Shown: positions 16,929 through 25,387 of the stretch, one piece after another
How the letters are laid out: each line of letters opens with the position of its first letter
How positions within the stretch are numbered: position 1 is the first letter of the stretch
Assembly (NCBI RefSeq): GCF_050389805.1
Contig: NZ_CP130945.1
Span: forward strand, 558,001-622,000
Length of the DNA stretch: 64,000 nucleotides
DNA from: Bacillus_BD sp050389805
GTDB lineage: Bacteria; Bacillota; Bacilli; Bacillales; Cytobacillaceae
Direction: 5' to 3'
Made by a program: the position numbers and the translations under genes
Notes under the pieces: model-generated
Told to the model about the DNA's origin: nothing
The model's database searches: none
What the model saw: only the letters and a program-made list of their open reading frames with translations

Positions 16929-17408
16929 ATGAAAGTGGTTATTGATAGAATAACAGAAATTCTTACGGGTTCGTTATTGGCTTTCATGGTGATTATCGCC
17001 GTTTGGCAAGTATTTACCCGATTTGTTTTGCAATCGCCTAGTATAGTAACAGAAGAAATGTTGCGATATGGTCTTATTTGGTTAACAATGGTCGGCGGAG
17101 CTTATGTTTATGGAAAGAACCAGCATTTAGCGATTGTTTTTATCGCCCGAAAGTTTCCTGAAAAAATCCAACCGCTCATTGCCTTGTTTGTTGAAGCAAG
17201 TGTGATGATCTTTGCCATTGTCATGTTAATCATGGGTGGGATGAATACAGTTCAAAATGCAGTAGGACAAGTTTCTCCTGCATTACAAATGCCAATGCAG
17301 TATTACTATCTAAGCCTTCCTGTCGGAGGAGGACTGTTCTTGTTCTATTCTGCCTTTAATCTTGCAGGGTTAACAAAAAAGAATAAGCAGTCAGCAGAAA
17401 CAAAGTAA
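16929..17408 (+). CDS. dctQ: TRAP transporter small membrane subunit (DctQ family)
   Basis: 159 residues and four membrane helices, with the family motif TEEMLRYGLIWLTMVGGAYV after helix 2 start and a short basic tail. It bridges binding protein and large subunit. I choose ATG 16929, placed after GGAGAGGG; a TTG at 16896 in the same frame lacks support. Confidence 0.92.
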   Translation: MKVVIDRITEILTGSLLAFMVIIAVWQVFTRFVLQSPSIVTEEMLRYGLIWLTMVGGAYVYGKNQHLAIVFIARKFPEKIQPLIALFVEASVMIFAIVMLIMGGMNTVQNAVGQVSPALQMPMQYYYLSLPVGGGLFLFYSAFNLAGLTKKNKQSAETK

Positions 17409-17493
17409 TTCCCATTGATGGATACTTCCGTCTACATCGCCTAAGAATGGAAGTCTTTTCGCCTAATTCCGATACAAAAAAGGAGTGACCCTT

Positions 17494-18789
17494 ATGGCCG
17501 TTCAATCAGGTCTAGTCCTATTAATTGTCTTTCTACTATTACTCATTTTAAGAGTTCCGATTTCGATTAGTATTGCAATCGCTTCTATTGCAACAATCCT
17601 GACACAGCTACCGTTTGACCTGTCCATCTTTGTAGCAGCGCAAAAACTTGTAACAAGTATTGATAACTTTTCATTATTAGCGGTTCCTTTCTTTATTCTG
17701 GCCGGAATCTTGATGACGAACGGTGGAATTGCGGAACGTCTTGTCAATTTCGCTAAAGTGCTTGTCGGAAGAATGCCTGGTTCCTTAGCAAGCACCAATA
17801 TTGTTGGGAATATGTTATTCGGTTCAATTTCCGGATCATCAGTCGCTTCTGCAATTGCGATCGGCGGTGTGATGGGACCGATGGAAAAAAAGGAAGGTTA
17901 TGATCCTAGATTTTCAGCAGCTGCCAATATCGCTTCTGCACCAACTGGATTATTGATCCCTCCAAGCCAATCGTTAATCATTTTTTCTCTTGCCAGCGGT
18001 GGAACATCGATTGCAGCTTTGTTTATCGCGGGTTATCTGCCAGGGATTTTATGGGGATTATTATGTATGGTTGTTGCCATGTTTATTGCCAAGCGTAATA
18101 AATATCCATTAAGCGAACGGGTTACATTCAAGATCGCTCTTAAAACCTTCTGGGATGCCATCCCAAGTTTAATGCTGATTGTCATCGTGATTGGAGGTAT
18201 TTTAGCGGGTATCTTTACGGCTACCGAAGCAGCCGCCATCGCGGTTGTTTACTCACTGATTTTATCATTCGCATATAAGAACATAAAGGTGAAGGATCTT
18301 CCAAAAATTTTGACTGAATCCGTTATCCTTACTTGTATGATTATGCTCCTTGTTGCAGCTTCCGGAGTGATGTCATGGGTAATGTCGTACACCGGCATCC
18401 CGCAAATGATTAGTGACGCCTTGATGGGAATTTCGTCAAATCCAATTATTATTCTATTAATTATCAACCTTTTCTTACTGCTTGTTGGAACATTTATGGA
18501 TATTACACCAGCCATCCTTATTTTTACACCGATTTTCTTACCAATTGTTACTGGTTTTGGCATGGATCCTGTTCACTTCGGTATCATGTTAGTAATGAAC
18601 CTATGTGTTGGTAATATTACTCCTCCGGTTGGTAGTGCGTTATTTGCCGGTGCTAGTGTAGCAAAACTAGAATTAGAAGATGTCATTAAATCCCTATTAC
18701 CATTCTACGGAGCCATTATTGTTGCGCTACTTTTAGTAACGTTTATTCCTGAAATCTCACTATTGCTACCTAGATTGCTAGGTTTATAG
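17494..18789 (+). CDS. dctM: TRAP transporter large permease (DctM family)
   Basis: 431 residues and about twelve helices. Typical DctM motifs: LLAVPFFILAGILM, GSISGSSVASAIAIG, PPSQSLIIFS and NLCVGNITPPVG. It forms the ion-coupled channel. ATG at 17494 is eight bases after AGGAG, better than GTG at 17485, which sits in that site. A short stretch near 18548-18575 recurs in the decayed copy at 19847. Confidence 0.93.
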   Translation: MAVQSGLVLLIVFLLLLILRVPISISIAIASIATILTQLPFDLSIFVAAQKLVTSIDNFSLLAVPFFILAGILMTNGGIAERLVNFAKVLVGRMPGSLASTNIVGNMLFGSISGSSVASAIAIGGVMGPMEKKEGYDPRFSAAANIASAPTGLLIPPSQSLIIFSLASGGTSIAALFIAGYLPGILWGLLCMVVAMFIAKRNKYPLSERVTFKIALKTFWDAIPSLMLIVIVIGGILAGIFTATEAAAIAVVYSLILSFAYKNIKVKDLPKILTESVILTCMIMLLVAASGVMSWVMSYTGIPQMISDALMGISSNPIIILLIINLFLLLVGTFMDITPAILIFTPIFLPIVTGFGMDPVHFGIMLVMNLCVGNITPPVGSALFAGASVAKLELEDVIKSLLPFYGAIIVALLLVTFIPEISLLLPRLLGL

Positions 18790-18800
18790 ATTTAACGAAG

Positions 18801-18828
18801 AGCTGTCACAAAAATGTGGCAGCTTTTC
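18801..18828 (+). terminator. Terminator after the TRAP operon
   Basis: AGCTGTCACA and TGTGGCAGCT form a stem around AAAA, followed by TTTTCC, 12 bases after the dctM stop. Confidence 0.85.
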
Positions 18829-18871
18829 CATATGGATCCAGCGTGTTGCTTTCGCTATTACCAAACGGCGC

Positions 18872-19069
18872 TTGAATCTACAATTAAAAGTTGTCCCCAT
18901 CTCGCAAAACATAACCGGTGAATTACTTGCGATTAGTGAAGATTTGCCCCACTTTGCTATAGCAAGATTTGAAAACTTCTATGAAGAGGATATGACGATA
19001 CCACCCAAGGAATTCTCATCTAGACAATATCCAAAAATCCTAAAAATGACCATCGCAAATTTGATTTAA
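18872..19069 (+). pseudogene. Possible gene fragment
   Basis: An open frame of about 65 codons with protein-like composition (SEDLPHFAIARFENFYEED) and a TTG start without a ribosome site. The frame continues upstream without a proper start (IQRVAFAITKRRL). It follows the TRAP terminator and may be the tail of a lost gene. I do not recognise it. Confidence 0.3.
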
Positions 19070-19123
19070 ATGAAAGACTTTTTATAGATATTATAAAAAA
19101 TTAGAGAACTAATCAGTTATTAA

Positions 19124-19450
19124 TTAATTTTCTATACTATTTTTCTTAATAGCGATCCAATAAAATGTTAACAAATAGAGTATACTACCAGAAATATAAA
19201 GCGAAAAAACTAATCCGGGTACCAATACTTTTAATCCTAGTTTTAAATCATTTACGAAATCTTTTAAACTAGATTTATAAACAACCATTCCCACAATCCC
19301 ATAAAGGATCGGGAAAATTAGTACAGGGGAAAAGAAATAAGGTTGTTCATTAAAAATAAATGTATACAAAAAAGGAAATAAAAAATAAGATAAAACAAAT
19401 GAGACAATCATACGGATGAGGACATTACCATTCAACCAGGACTTTGCCAA
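19124..19450 (-). CDS. Small three-helix membrane protein, unknown
   Basis: 108 residues with three hydrophobic segments (about 9-33, 39-58 and 72-100) and a charged loop SSLKDFVNDLKLGLK. TTG start supported by AAGGTGA seven bases upstream. No family recognised. It stands alone between the TRAP terminator and decayed DNA. Confidence 0.6.
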   Translation of the reverse strand: MAKSWLNGNVLIRMIVSFVLSYFLFPFLYTFIFNEQPYFFSPVLIFPILYGIVGMVVYKSSLKDFVNDLKLGLKVLVPGLVFSLYISGSILYLLTFYWIAIKKNSIEN

Positions 19451-19743
19451 ATCTTATTCACCTTTTTCGAATATAGTTTTATTAATTTGTTAGGAGTAGG
19501 AATTCTAAAGTGTTTAATCTAATCTATTAAAACTATGTTTATATTCATTGGCTGCACAGAAGTTTTCGTTTGTTACCCCCTTCAAATATTAACTGGATAG
19601 ACGTAAATAAAGATTATCCCCATTGAAATAAAATCAATCAATTTTTCCAAAATATATATATTCATTTAGCCTATCAATAATGATAGTAAATTAGACCTAA
19701 TCTAAATGCTTAAACTAAGTTTTCTTTAAGTGAACGGTAATTC

Positions 19744-19885
19744 TCAACACGAATCCCTCAACTTCAATTTTGGATAAAAACGGGTGCATGTTTGAAAAAA
19801 AATCAGCACATCAACGCTTCTTCCCGCCAATAGAGGCGATTTACTAGTTTTGGTATGGATCCTATTCATTAAGGTAATTCGAAGG
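19744..19885 (-). pseudogene. Decayed remnant of a second lacI-dctM locus
   Basis: Bases 19744-19782 match the lacI 3' end at 13498-13536 with about three differences in 39. Bases ~19798-19840 match 14139-14187 inside lacI (shared block ATCAACGCTTCTTCCCGCCA) with a nine-base gap. Bases ~19847-19872 match dctM at 18548-18575 (GTTTTGG.ATGGATCCT.TTCA). The pieces keep the order and orientation of the intact locus, with everything else lost. This fits a tandem duplication of about 5 kb that then collapsed by deletions. Confidence 0.8.
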
Positions 19886-20028
19886 TGGAAAATTCTCCTG
19901 AACTCATGTTTTACTCTATACACTCTGATTAATTAGAGTGTGTAGAACAAATAGTTTATAATGGTGTAGAAAATATACAGGTTAAGTCGGTTATACATAT
20001 CATCTAGAATATATTCTTATAAACGAGT

Positions 20029-20056
20029 GCCTAATCGAGTTGATTAGGCTATTTCT
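20029..20056 (+). terminator. Hairpin of the CCTAATC family
   Basis: GCCTAATC / GATTAGGC stem with a five-base loop, followed by TATTTCTC. The T tail is weak and no gene reads into it now, which fits a leftover terminator of lost genes. Confidence 0.5.
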
Positions 20057-20135
20057 CATATCTCTTATAAACTAACGTAAAACGAGTATCCGAAATAACA
20101 CATATCCATTTCCAACCAGAAAGGAGGATGAAAAA

Positions 20136-22397
20136 ATGTCAAAAGATGAGATTATTTTAAGAGGACTCAAAGAAAATAATTTAAAAAATATAGATTTAAA
20201 CCTGCCCAAGGAAAAATTCATCGTATTTACAGGTCTTTCAGGCTCAGGTAAGAGCTCTGTCGTTTTTGATACTTTAGCAACAGAAAGTCGAAGGCAAATG
20301 ACGATGAACTATCCGGCGTATGTTCGAAATCAAATGCCAAGGTACGAAAGACCACACGCCGATCTTATGAAAAACTTAAGCCCAGTTATTGTAGTAGAGC
20401 AAAGACCGATAAGCGGCAATACCCGTTCAACAGTAGGCACCTATATGGATATACACCCATTAATTAGACTTTTATTCTCGAGAATTGGAAAGCCATCGAT
20501 TGGTTCGGCAACCGATTTTTCGAGCCAAAGTTCCTTTGGGAGATGTCCAAAATGTGGTGGATATGGGGAGGTGATTGCGCCAGACCTAAATAAGATGGTC
20601 GATTTCGATAAGTCACTTCGGGAATATGCCGTGAAATTCAAGCCATTATCACCTTCAGGTTGGCAAGGGAGATGGATGATGACTGGTGGATTATTCGATC
20701 CGGATTTGCCGATAAAGGAATACTCAGAGGAAAAGCTCCATCTGTTTTTATATGGTCCTCGGGATGGTGAAAAAATTTATGCACCGTTTCATACAAAAAA
20801 CGGACCTCAGCCTCATGAATGGGATGGATTACTGCCTCGATTTACGCGCCTTTATATCAATCGAGATGTCTCAAAGTTAAAAGAAGTAACTCAGGATGAC
20901 GTATTAGCCGTAACAACACAATCATTGTGCCCTACCTGCCAAGGTTCAGGACTAAACCCAAAAGTATTAGAATGTAAAATCAATAGTCTCAATATCGCAG
21001 AGTACGACCAACTAGAACTTACCGAATTACTTGAAGAACTAAGGGACATTAAAGATCCGATGGGTGAATCAATCGCCCAACAAGCCATCCCCCATGTAAA
21101 ACAATTAGTGGACATGGGATTAGGATATTTGAGTTTATCTAGAAAAATGGGGACGCTGTCCGGAGGTGAAGCTCAACGGGTAAAAATCGCTCGACATCTA
21201 GGGAGCAGTTTAAACAATATTACATACATTTTTGATGAACCAAGTGCTGGACTCCATCCTGAGGAAGTTGATCTATTAATAGGGATGCTAAAAGGAATAA
21301 AAGACCAGCATAATACGGTAATCGTCATCGAACACGATCTATCTGTCATAAAAGTAGCGGATGAAATTATAGAAATGGGACCGGGAGCGGGTGTAAACGG
21401 AGGAGAAGTGGTCTATCAAGGTAAATTAGAAGGACTTAAGAACTCTCCGACCGCATTAGCATTAAATCACAAGCTAAAAATCAATCAAAATCCAAGGGAA
21501 ATCAACAGTTTTTTTACAATAGATAGAGCAACTAACAATAACTTAAAAAACATAAGCGTAAATATTCCTAAAAATGTCTTAGTGTCTATATGTGGGGTCT
21601 CCGGTTCAGGTAAAAGTACTTTAATGTTAGAAGCTTTTGCTAAAAGATATCCAGAAACCATCATAGTGGGTCATGGCAGCATTGGAATCTCCAATCGTTC
21701 GACCTTAGCCACCTACATGGGAATTATGGATGATATTCGCACAATCTTTTCAAAAGAAACTGGACAACGGGCAGGTTTGTTTAGTTTTAACTCTTTAGGA
21801 GCATGTCCAGTCTGTAGAGGAAAAGGAGTCTTCACGCCAGATGTAGCCTTTGCAGATCCGGTAACCGTTCCTTGTGAAGCATGTGGCGGAACGAGATATT
21901 CAAATGAAGCACTTTCCTATCGATATCAAGAGAAAAATATCGTAGAGATTTTAGATTTAACGATAGACGAGGCAATGAACTATTTTAAAGCACCAAAAAT
22001 TATAAAAAGAGTGCAAAAGCTGAAAGACGTAGGATTAGGCTATCTAACCTTAGGACAGACGACAAGTTCCCTAAGCGGAGGAGAAGCCCAACGCCTAAAA
22101 CTGGCAAGCCATTTACAAAAAGAAGGACAAATCTATCTTTTAGACGAACCATCCTTGGGACTACATATAGAGGATAACGAGAAACTCCTAGATGTCTTTC
22201 AAAATCTCGTAAACAAAGGGAATTCAGTCATTATCATCGAACACAACCAAGACTTTATAGCGGCGAGCGATTGGGTAATCGAATTAGGTCCAGGAGGAGG
22301 GAAACAAGGCGGACAAATCATATTTGAAGGTACACCAGAAGAGATGTTACATGCAGACACATTGACAGCGAAATGGTTGAAGGATGGAGTAAGATAA
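20136..22397 (+). CDS. Short UvrA paralogue (UvrA-like ABC ATPase)
   Basis: 753 residues against about 940-960 for repair UvrA. Two ABC modules are present: Walker A GLSGSGKSSVVFDT and GVSGSGKSTLMLEAF; signatures LSGGEAQRVKIARHLG and LSGGEAQRLKLASHL; Walker B YIFDEPSAGLHP and YLLDEPSLGLHI. Zinc-binding CxxC pairs occur in CPKCGGYGEV, CPTCQGSG, CPVCRGKG and CEACGG. The shorter length suggests loss of the UvrB-binding region, as in UvrA2-type proteins, some of which lie in drug-resistance loci. Strong GGAGG start. DNA or drug response is likely; exact role unknown. Confidence 0.9.
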   Translation: MSKDEIILRGLKENNLKNIDLNLPKEKFIVFTGLSGSGKSSVVFDTLATESRRQMTMNYPAYVRNQMPRYERPHADLMKNLSPVIVVEQRPISGNTRSTVGTYMDIHPLIRLLFSRIGKPSIGSATDFSSQSSFGRCPKCGGYGEVIAPDLNKMVDFDKSLREYAVKFKPLSPSGWQGRWMMTGGLFDPDLPIKEYSEEKLHLFLYGPRDGEKIYAPFHTKNGPQPHEWDGLLPRFTRLYINRDVSKLKEVTQDDVLAVTTQSLCPTCQGSGLNPKVLECKINSLNIAEYDQLELTELLEELRDIKDPMGESIAQQAIPHVKQLVDMGLGYLSLSRKMGTLSGGEAQRVKIARHLGSSLNNITYIFDEPSAGLHPEEVDLLIGMLKGIKDQHNTVIVIEHDLSVIKVADEIIEMGPGAGVNGGEVVYQGKLEGLKNSPTALALNHKLKINQNPREINSFFTIDRATNNNLKNISVNIPKNVLVSICGVSGSGKSTLMLEAFAKRYPETIIVGHGSIGISNRSTLATYMGIMDDIRTIFSKETGQRAGLFSFNSLGACPVCRGKGVFTPDVAFADPVTVPCEACGGTRYSNEALSYRYQEKNIVEILDLTIDEAMNYFKAPKIIKRVQKLKDVGLGYLTLGQTTSSLSGGEAQRLKLASHLQKEGQIYLLDEPSLGLHIEDNEKLLDVFQNLVNKGNSVIIIEHNQDFIAASDWVIELGPGGGKQGGQIIFEGTPEEMLHADTLTAKWLKDGVR

Positions 22398-22447
22398 CAT
22401 TCATGGTCATTTCTTCATGCGAATTAGAATATATATAAGTAAACTAG

Positions 22448-22475
22448 AGCCTAATCCTATGACTTAGGTTCTTTT
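22448..22475 (+). terminator. Weak hairpin after the UvrA-like gene
   Basis: AGAGCCTAA / TTAGGTTCT-type imperfect stem then CTTTTG, a degenerate CCTAATC-family hairpin about 50 bases after the stop. Confidence 0.5.
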
Positions 22476-22577
22476 GTATATACGAATCATCTTTTCAGGA
22501 CTATTCGGGGGATTAGAGGACAATTTCTATACTTCAGGGGATGCATTCAGTTGGGCGGACCCAAATTAGCCCAAAAA

Positions 22578-22606
22578 TGAAACGCGAGAACCGTCCCCGT
22601 GTTTCA
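22578..22606. repeat. Solo REP palindrome
   Basis: TGAAACGCGAGAACCGTCCC core closing GTTTCA, between the UvrA-like gene and the antiporter gene. Confidence 0.85.
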
Positions 22607-22669
22607 TGTGTATTCGAAGAAGGGTCGTGAGGGATAATAAATGTAAGTAGGTAAGAAAGAGGTATAGAT

Positions 22670-23620
22670 ATGACTTATATTTTGTTAATTCTAGGTTTTG
22701 CTTTGCTGATTAAAGGAGCAGATTTTTTTGTGGAAGGGGCGTCAAAGATTGCAATGTCCCTTCGGGTATCCCCTTTACTAGTTGGGTTAACGATTGTAGC
22801 GTTTGGGACGAGTTCTCCGGAGGCAACGGTAAGTATTTTTGCAGCATTGGAAGATAATGCGGGTGTTTCCATTGGGAACGTTGTTGGAAGTAATATTTTC
22901 AATATAACATTTGTTGTCGGAATGACCGCACTCATTTTCCCATTAAAGGTCGAGAGTGAAACCATTAGAAAGGAAATTCCCTTTACATTACTGGCTAGCG
23001 TCGCATTATTTATTCTGATAAGTGATAGTAGTCTGCAGGGATTCAATGAAAATTTCCTAACCAGAAGTGACGGGATTATCTTTTTACTGTTCTTTTCCAT
23101 CTTCCTTTACTATGTTTTTGAAATTGCTAGAAAGGGCCGTGACCAAAAGGAACCCGTTAATCAAGCAAAAGCCCCAATGGGAAAAAATATCCTTTTGACA
23201 GTTGGGGGGCTAGCAGCCATTATTTTCGGTGGAGAGTTCGTTGTCAGTAGCGCGACAGATATTGCTCTTTCGTTTGGAATGAGTGAAACTCTTGTGGGTT
23301 TAACCATTGTTGCAGTCGGTACGTCGTTACCTGAGTTAATGACTTCTATCACAGCAGCCATAAAAAAAGAGAGCGAAATTGCTTTAGGAAATATTGTTGG
23401 AAGCAATATTTTTAATATTTTATTTGTACTTGGAGTATCGTCTGTTATATCTCCGCTCTCGGTTGATCATAAAATCTTCACAGATATCCTTTTGATGGTT
23501 ATATTGACCGTAATTTTACTCGTTTTTTCAAGATCCAATTATAAAGTAGGGAGAATAGAAGGTGGATTGTTAGCTGCATCCTACATTGTCTACATGATTT
23601 ACATAATCATTAGAAATTAA
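22670..23620 (+). CDS. Calcium/sodium antiporter family protein (CaCA, YrbG-like)
   Basis: 316 residues and ten hydrophobic segments in two inverted halves. Each half has the cation-binding alpha repeat: GTSSPEATVSI with VGSNIFNITFVVG, and GTSLPELMTSI with VGSNIFNILFVLG. These carry the conserved acidic ion ligands. The family exchanges Ca2+ for Na+ or H+ in the cell membrane; in bacteria the ion is rarely proven. Single gene with its own start site (AAAGAGG). Confidence 0.9.
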   Translation: MTYILLILGFALLIKGADFFVEGASKIAMSLRVSPLLVGLTIVAFGTSSPEATVSIFAALEDNAGVSIGNVVGSNIFNITFVVGMTALIFPLKVESETIRKEIPFTLLASVALFILISDSSLQGFNENFLTRSDGIIFLLFFSIFLYYVFEIARKGRDQKEPVNQAKAPMGKNILLTVGGLAAIIFGGEFVVSSATDIALSFGMSETLVGLTIVAVGTSLPELMTSITAAIKKESEIALGNIVGSNIFNILFVLGVSSVISPLSVDHKIFTDILLMVILTVILLVFSRSNYKVGRIEGGLLAASYIVYMIYIIIRN

Positions 23621-23668
23621 TATGGAAATTTATTAATAATTCAACTGGTTAACTATTATCCTTCAAAA

Positions 23669-23698
23669 TGAAACGGTGAGAACCGTCCCCATGTTTCA
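23669..23698. repeat. Solo REP palindrome
   Basis: Core AGAACCGTCCCC with TGAAAC and GTTTCA ends, between the antiporter and holin-like genes. Confidence 0.82.
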
Positions 23699-23748
23699 AA
23701 GTTCTAAACAACCTCATTGGTGAATAGATAATCTTGAGGAGGTTGGAT

Positions 23749-23976
23749 ATGATGGATAATGGAACAGTCGTACGGACGGTTTCACTTGTTTTAGTGTGGG
23801 GGAATGTTTGGTTAGAAAAGGCAGGATTGAATACAATTCCGTTTTTAAGTGAGGAAGAAATCGCACTGGGGTTAACCATGATTGTTAGCATTTGGACTTG
23901 GTTTAAAAATAACTATATAACGGCAAAAGGCAAGAAACAAAAAGAAGTACTCCAAAAAGAAGGATTAACCAAATAA
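23749..23976 (+). CDS. Phage-holin-like small membrane protein (phi LC3/SPP1 type)
   Basis: 75 residues from ATG 23749, which follows GAGGAGG. It holds MDNGTVVRTVSLVLVWGNVW, a short loop, LSEEEIALGLTMIVSIWTWFK and a lysine-rich tail (KGKKQKEVLQKEG). Two hydrophobic segments and the basic tail fit the class of small holins of phi LC3/SPP1 type. No lysin or other phage gene lies nearby, so it is a relic or a domesticated pore protein. Confidence 0.78.
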   Translation: MMDNGTVVRTVSLVLVWGNVWLEKAGLNTIPFLSEEEIALGLTMIVSIWTWFKNNYITAKGKKQKEVLQKEGLTK

Positions 23977-24050
23977 GCCCACACGAAACTTATAGGATTA
24001 TCCCCCATTAGATTACTTCGTTTTCTTCGGAACGTACAGCCATAGGAATA

Positions 24051-24088
24051 CTAAATAGGAATAGATTCGCTCATCTATTCCTATTTAG
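24051..24088. terminator. Long hairpin between convergent genes
   Basis: CTAAATAGGAATAGA and its complement form a perfect 15-base-pair stem with an eight-base loop. It lies between the convergent holin-like and DUF2515 genes; the T tail is short on both sides, so termination is likely but not certain. Confidence 0.65.
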
Positions 24089-24165
24089 CCATTGATAGAA
24101 CCCATTCATAAAGAGTAAAAAGAAAGTATACGATCATCGTTGCTAGTAAATAGTTGATGTTAAAT

Positions 24166-25305
24166 TTACTGGAAGGGGGAAAGGACTTTCTTTGTAATGG
24201 TGGCAAGTTCGAGTTTTTCGAGGGTTTTACAATAGTCATCCTTGATCTCTCCATCCACATGATCATGTGAAGCAGTTAGGGTATGAATAATTTTCCAATC
24301 CTTATACCAATCTCCACGTTCTGCAGGATCATGTTTCTGATCTTTCCAAGAGTATTCTAGTTTTGGGCTATAAATTCGAGGAGATCTAGGGGGAATAGAA
24401 CAGGATATAATTCTGGGGGTTAGGTTAATCCCTGGGACTTCTTCGTTTACATAATGAAAGAGTTGTGGCCAATAATCCATTCTTGAACCCGAATGAGGGT
24501 ACTCCTTTGCCCATTTCTCAATAGAATGCAGCCTTTCTAAATCATGAAACAAAACTGAATATAATCGCTTTCCTAAAAGAATTCTCTCATGCAAACTGTT
24601 AAAATGATGTACGGTTTGGCCAATTAATTGGATTCCTCCATTTGCTTCATAGGGAAAGAGAATATGATTTAACGCAAGGATATCCTGTAACGTAAACTCT
24701 AATGTATTCAGCACATTCTTTTGAAAAGCAGAATTTTGCACCACCCGTTTTTCTATATAGTTTTGTTCATTAATGATTAAGGCAATCGTTAGTAACCGTT
24801 TGTCAGGTTCCCTCCAAAAATAATTCCAAATCGTTTCCATAAAGAAAGAGATATGTAAATGCGGAAGTAAGTAGAACAGGTTGGTCCTCTTTCTTTTGCT
24901 TTCCTCGTAGACTAACAATTGCGGATATGCATCCTGAAAAATTAACCAATTTCCCCGTTCTAAAAAATTGAAAAAGGCTTGGGATTCTTTTTTAGTAAAT
25001 AATTTTGTTAGGAATCCACCTTTTAAATCCGTCATATTCCAACCTCCATTCCTTGAGACCATATGTGCTAAAAATGCCCAATGGATTTCGGGGTGACGGA
25101 TATAAAAGTCCAAATAGCCTAAAGTTCTTGTTACATTATTTTTATTTAATAAAGCCGTTTCATTTTTAATTTTTTTTATAAGTTTCAAATCATCTACAGA
25201 GAGCTCCCTTTTAGCAACTAGTTCTTTACTGAGTAACATTCTTTTTATGGTTTTTTGCGATTTAGAGAGGGGGTGCTGTTTGTTCGTGATGAATTTAAAA
25301 ACCAT
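24166..25305 (-). CDS. DUF2515 (YppC-like) family protein
   Basis: 379 residues from the ATG ending at 25305, which follows GGAGGAGG. Motifs such as NVTRTLGYLDFYIRHPEIHW, VSRNGGWNMTDLKG and FLERGNWLIFQDAYPQL mark the DUF2515 family, known mainly in Bacillaceae; function unknown. It is divergent from the terpenoid cyclase gene with a shared promoter region of about 80 bases. The frame stops at LSPFQ; just before, a run of five C (24175-24179 on the plus strand as G) would on loss of one base extend it by a membrane helix ending EWVLSMAK. Confidence 0.82.
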   Translation of the reverse strand: MVFKFITNKQHPLSKSQKTIKRMLLSKELVAKRELSVDDLKLIKKIKNETALLNKNNVTRTLGYLDFYIRHPEIHWAFLAHMVSRNGGWNMTDLKGGFLTKLFTKKESQAFFNFLERGNWLIFQDAYPQLLVYEESKRKRTNLFYLLPHLHISFFMETIWNYFWREPDKRLLTIALIINEQNYIEKRVVQNSAFQKNVLNTLEFTLQDILALNHILFPYEANGGIQLIGQTVHHFNSLHERILLGKRLYSVLFHDLERLHSIEKWAKEYPHSGSRMDYWPQLFHYVNEEVPGINLTPRIISCSIPPRSPRIYSPKLEYSWKDQKHDPAERGDWYKDWKIIHTLTASHDHVDGEIKDDYCKTLEKLELATITKKVLSPFQ

Positions 25306-25387
25306 GGGGCTCCTCCTCCATGAATGTCTTTCCTTAAAATGAATATGAATAGTAAGGATCATTTTATTAGGGAGAGGGTGGCTAAAT

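Larger units (their letters stand above)
19451..20135. other. Long gene-free region with relic DNA
   Basis: 685 bases without an intact gene. Besides the remnant at 19744-19885 and the hairpin at 20029-20056 I see only AT-rich DNA. The segment before that hairpin resembles 13303-13360. Confidence 0.6.

Noticed and set aside
23749..23976. Prophage region around the holin-like gene
   Set aside because: No integrase, terminase, portal, tail or lysin gene occurs within several kilobases on either side.
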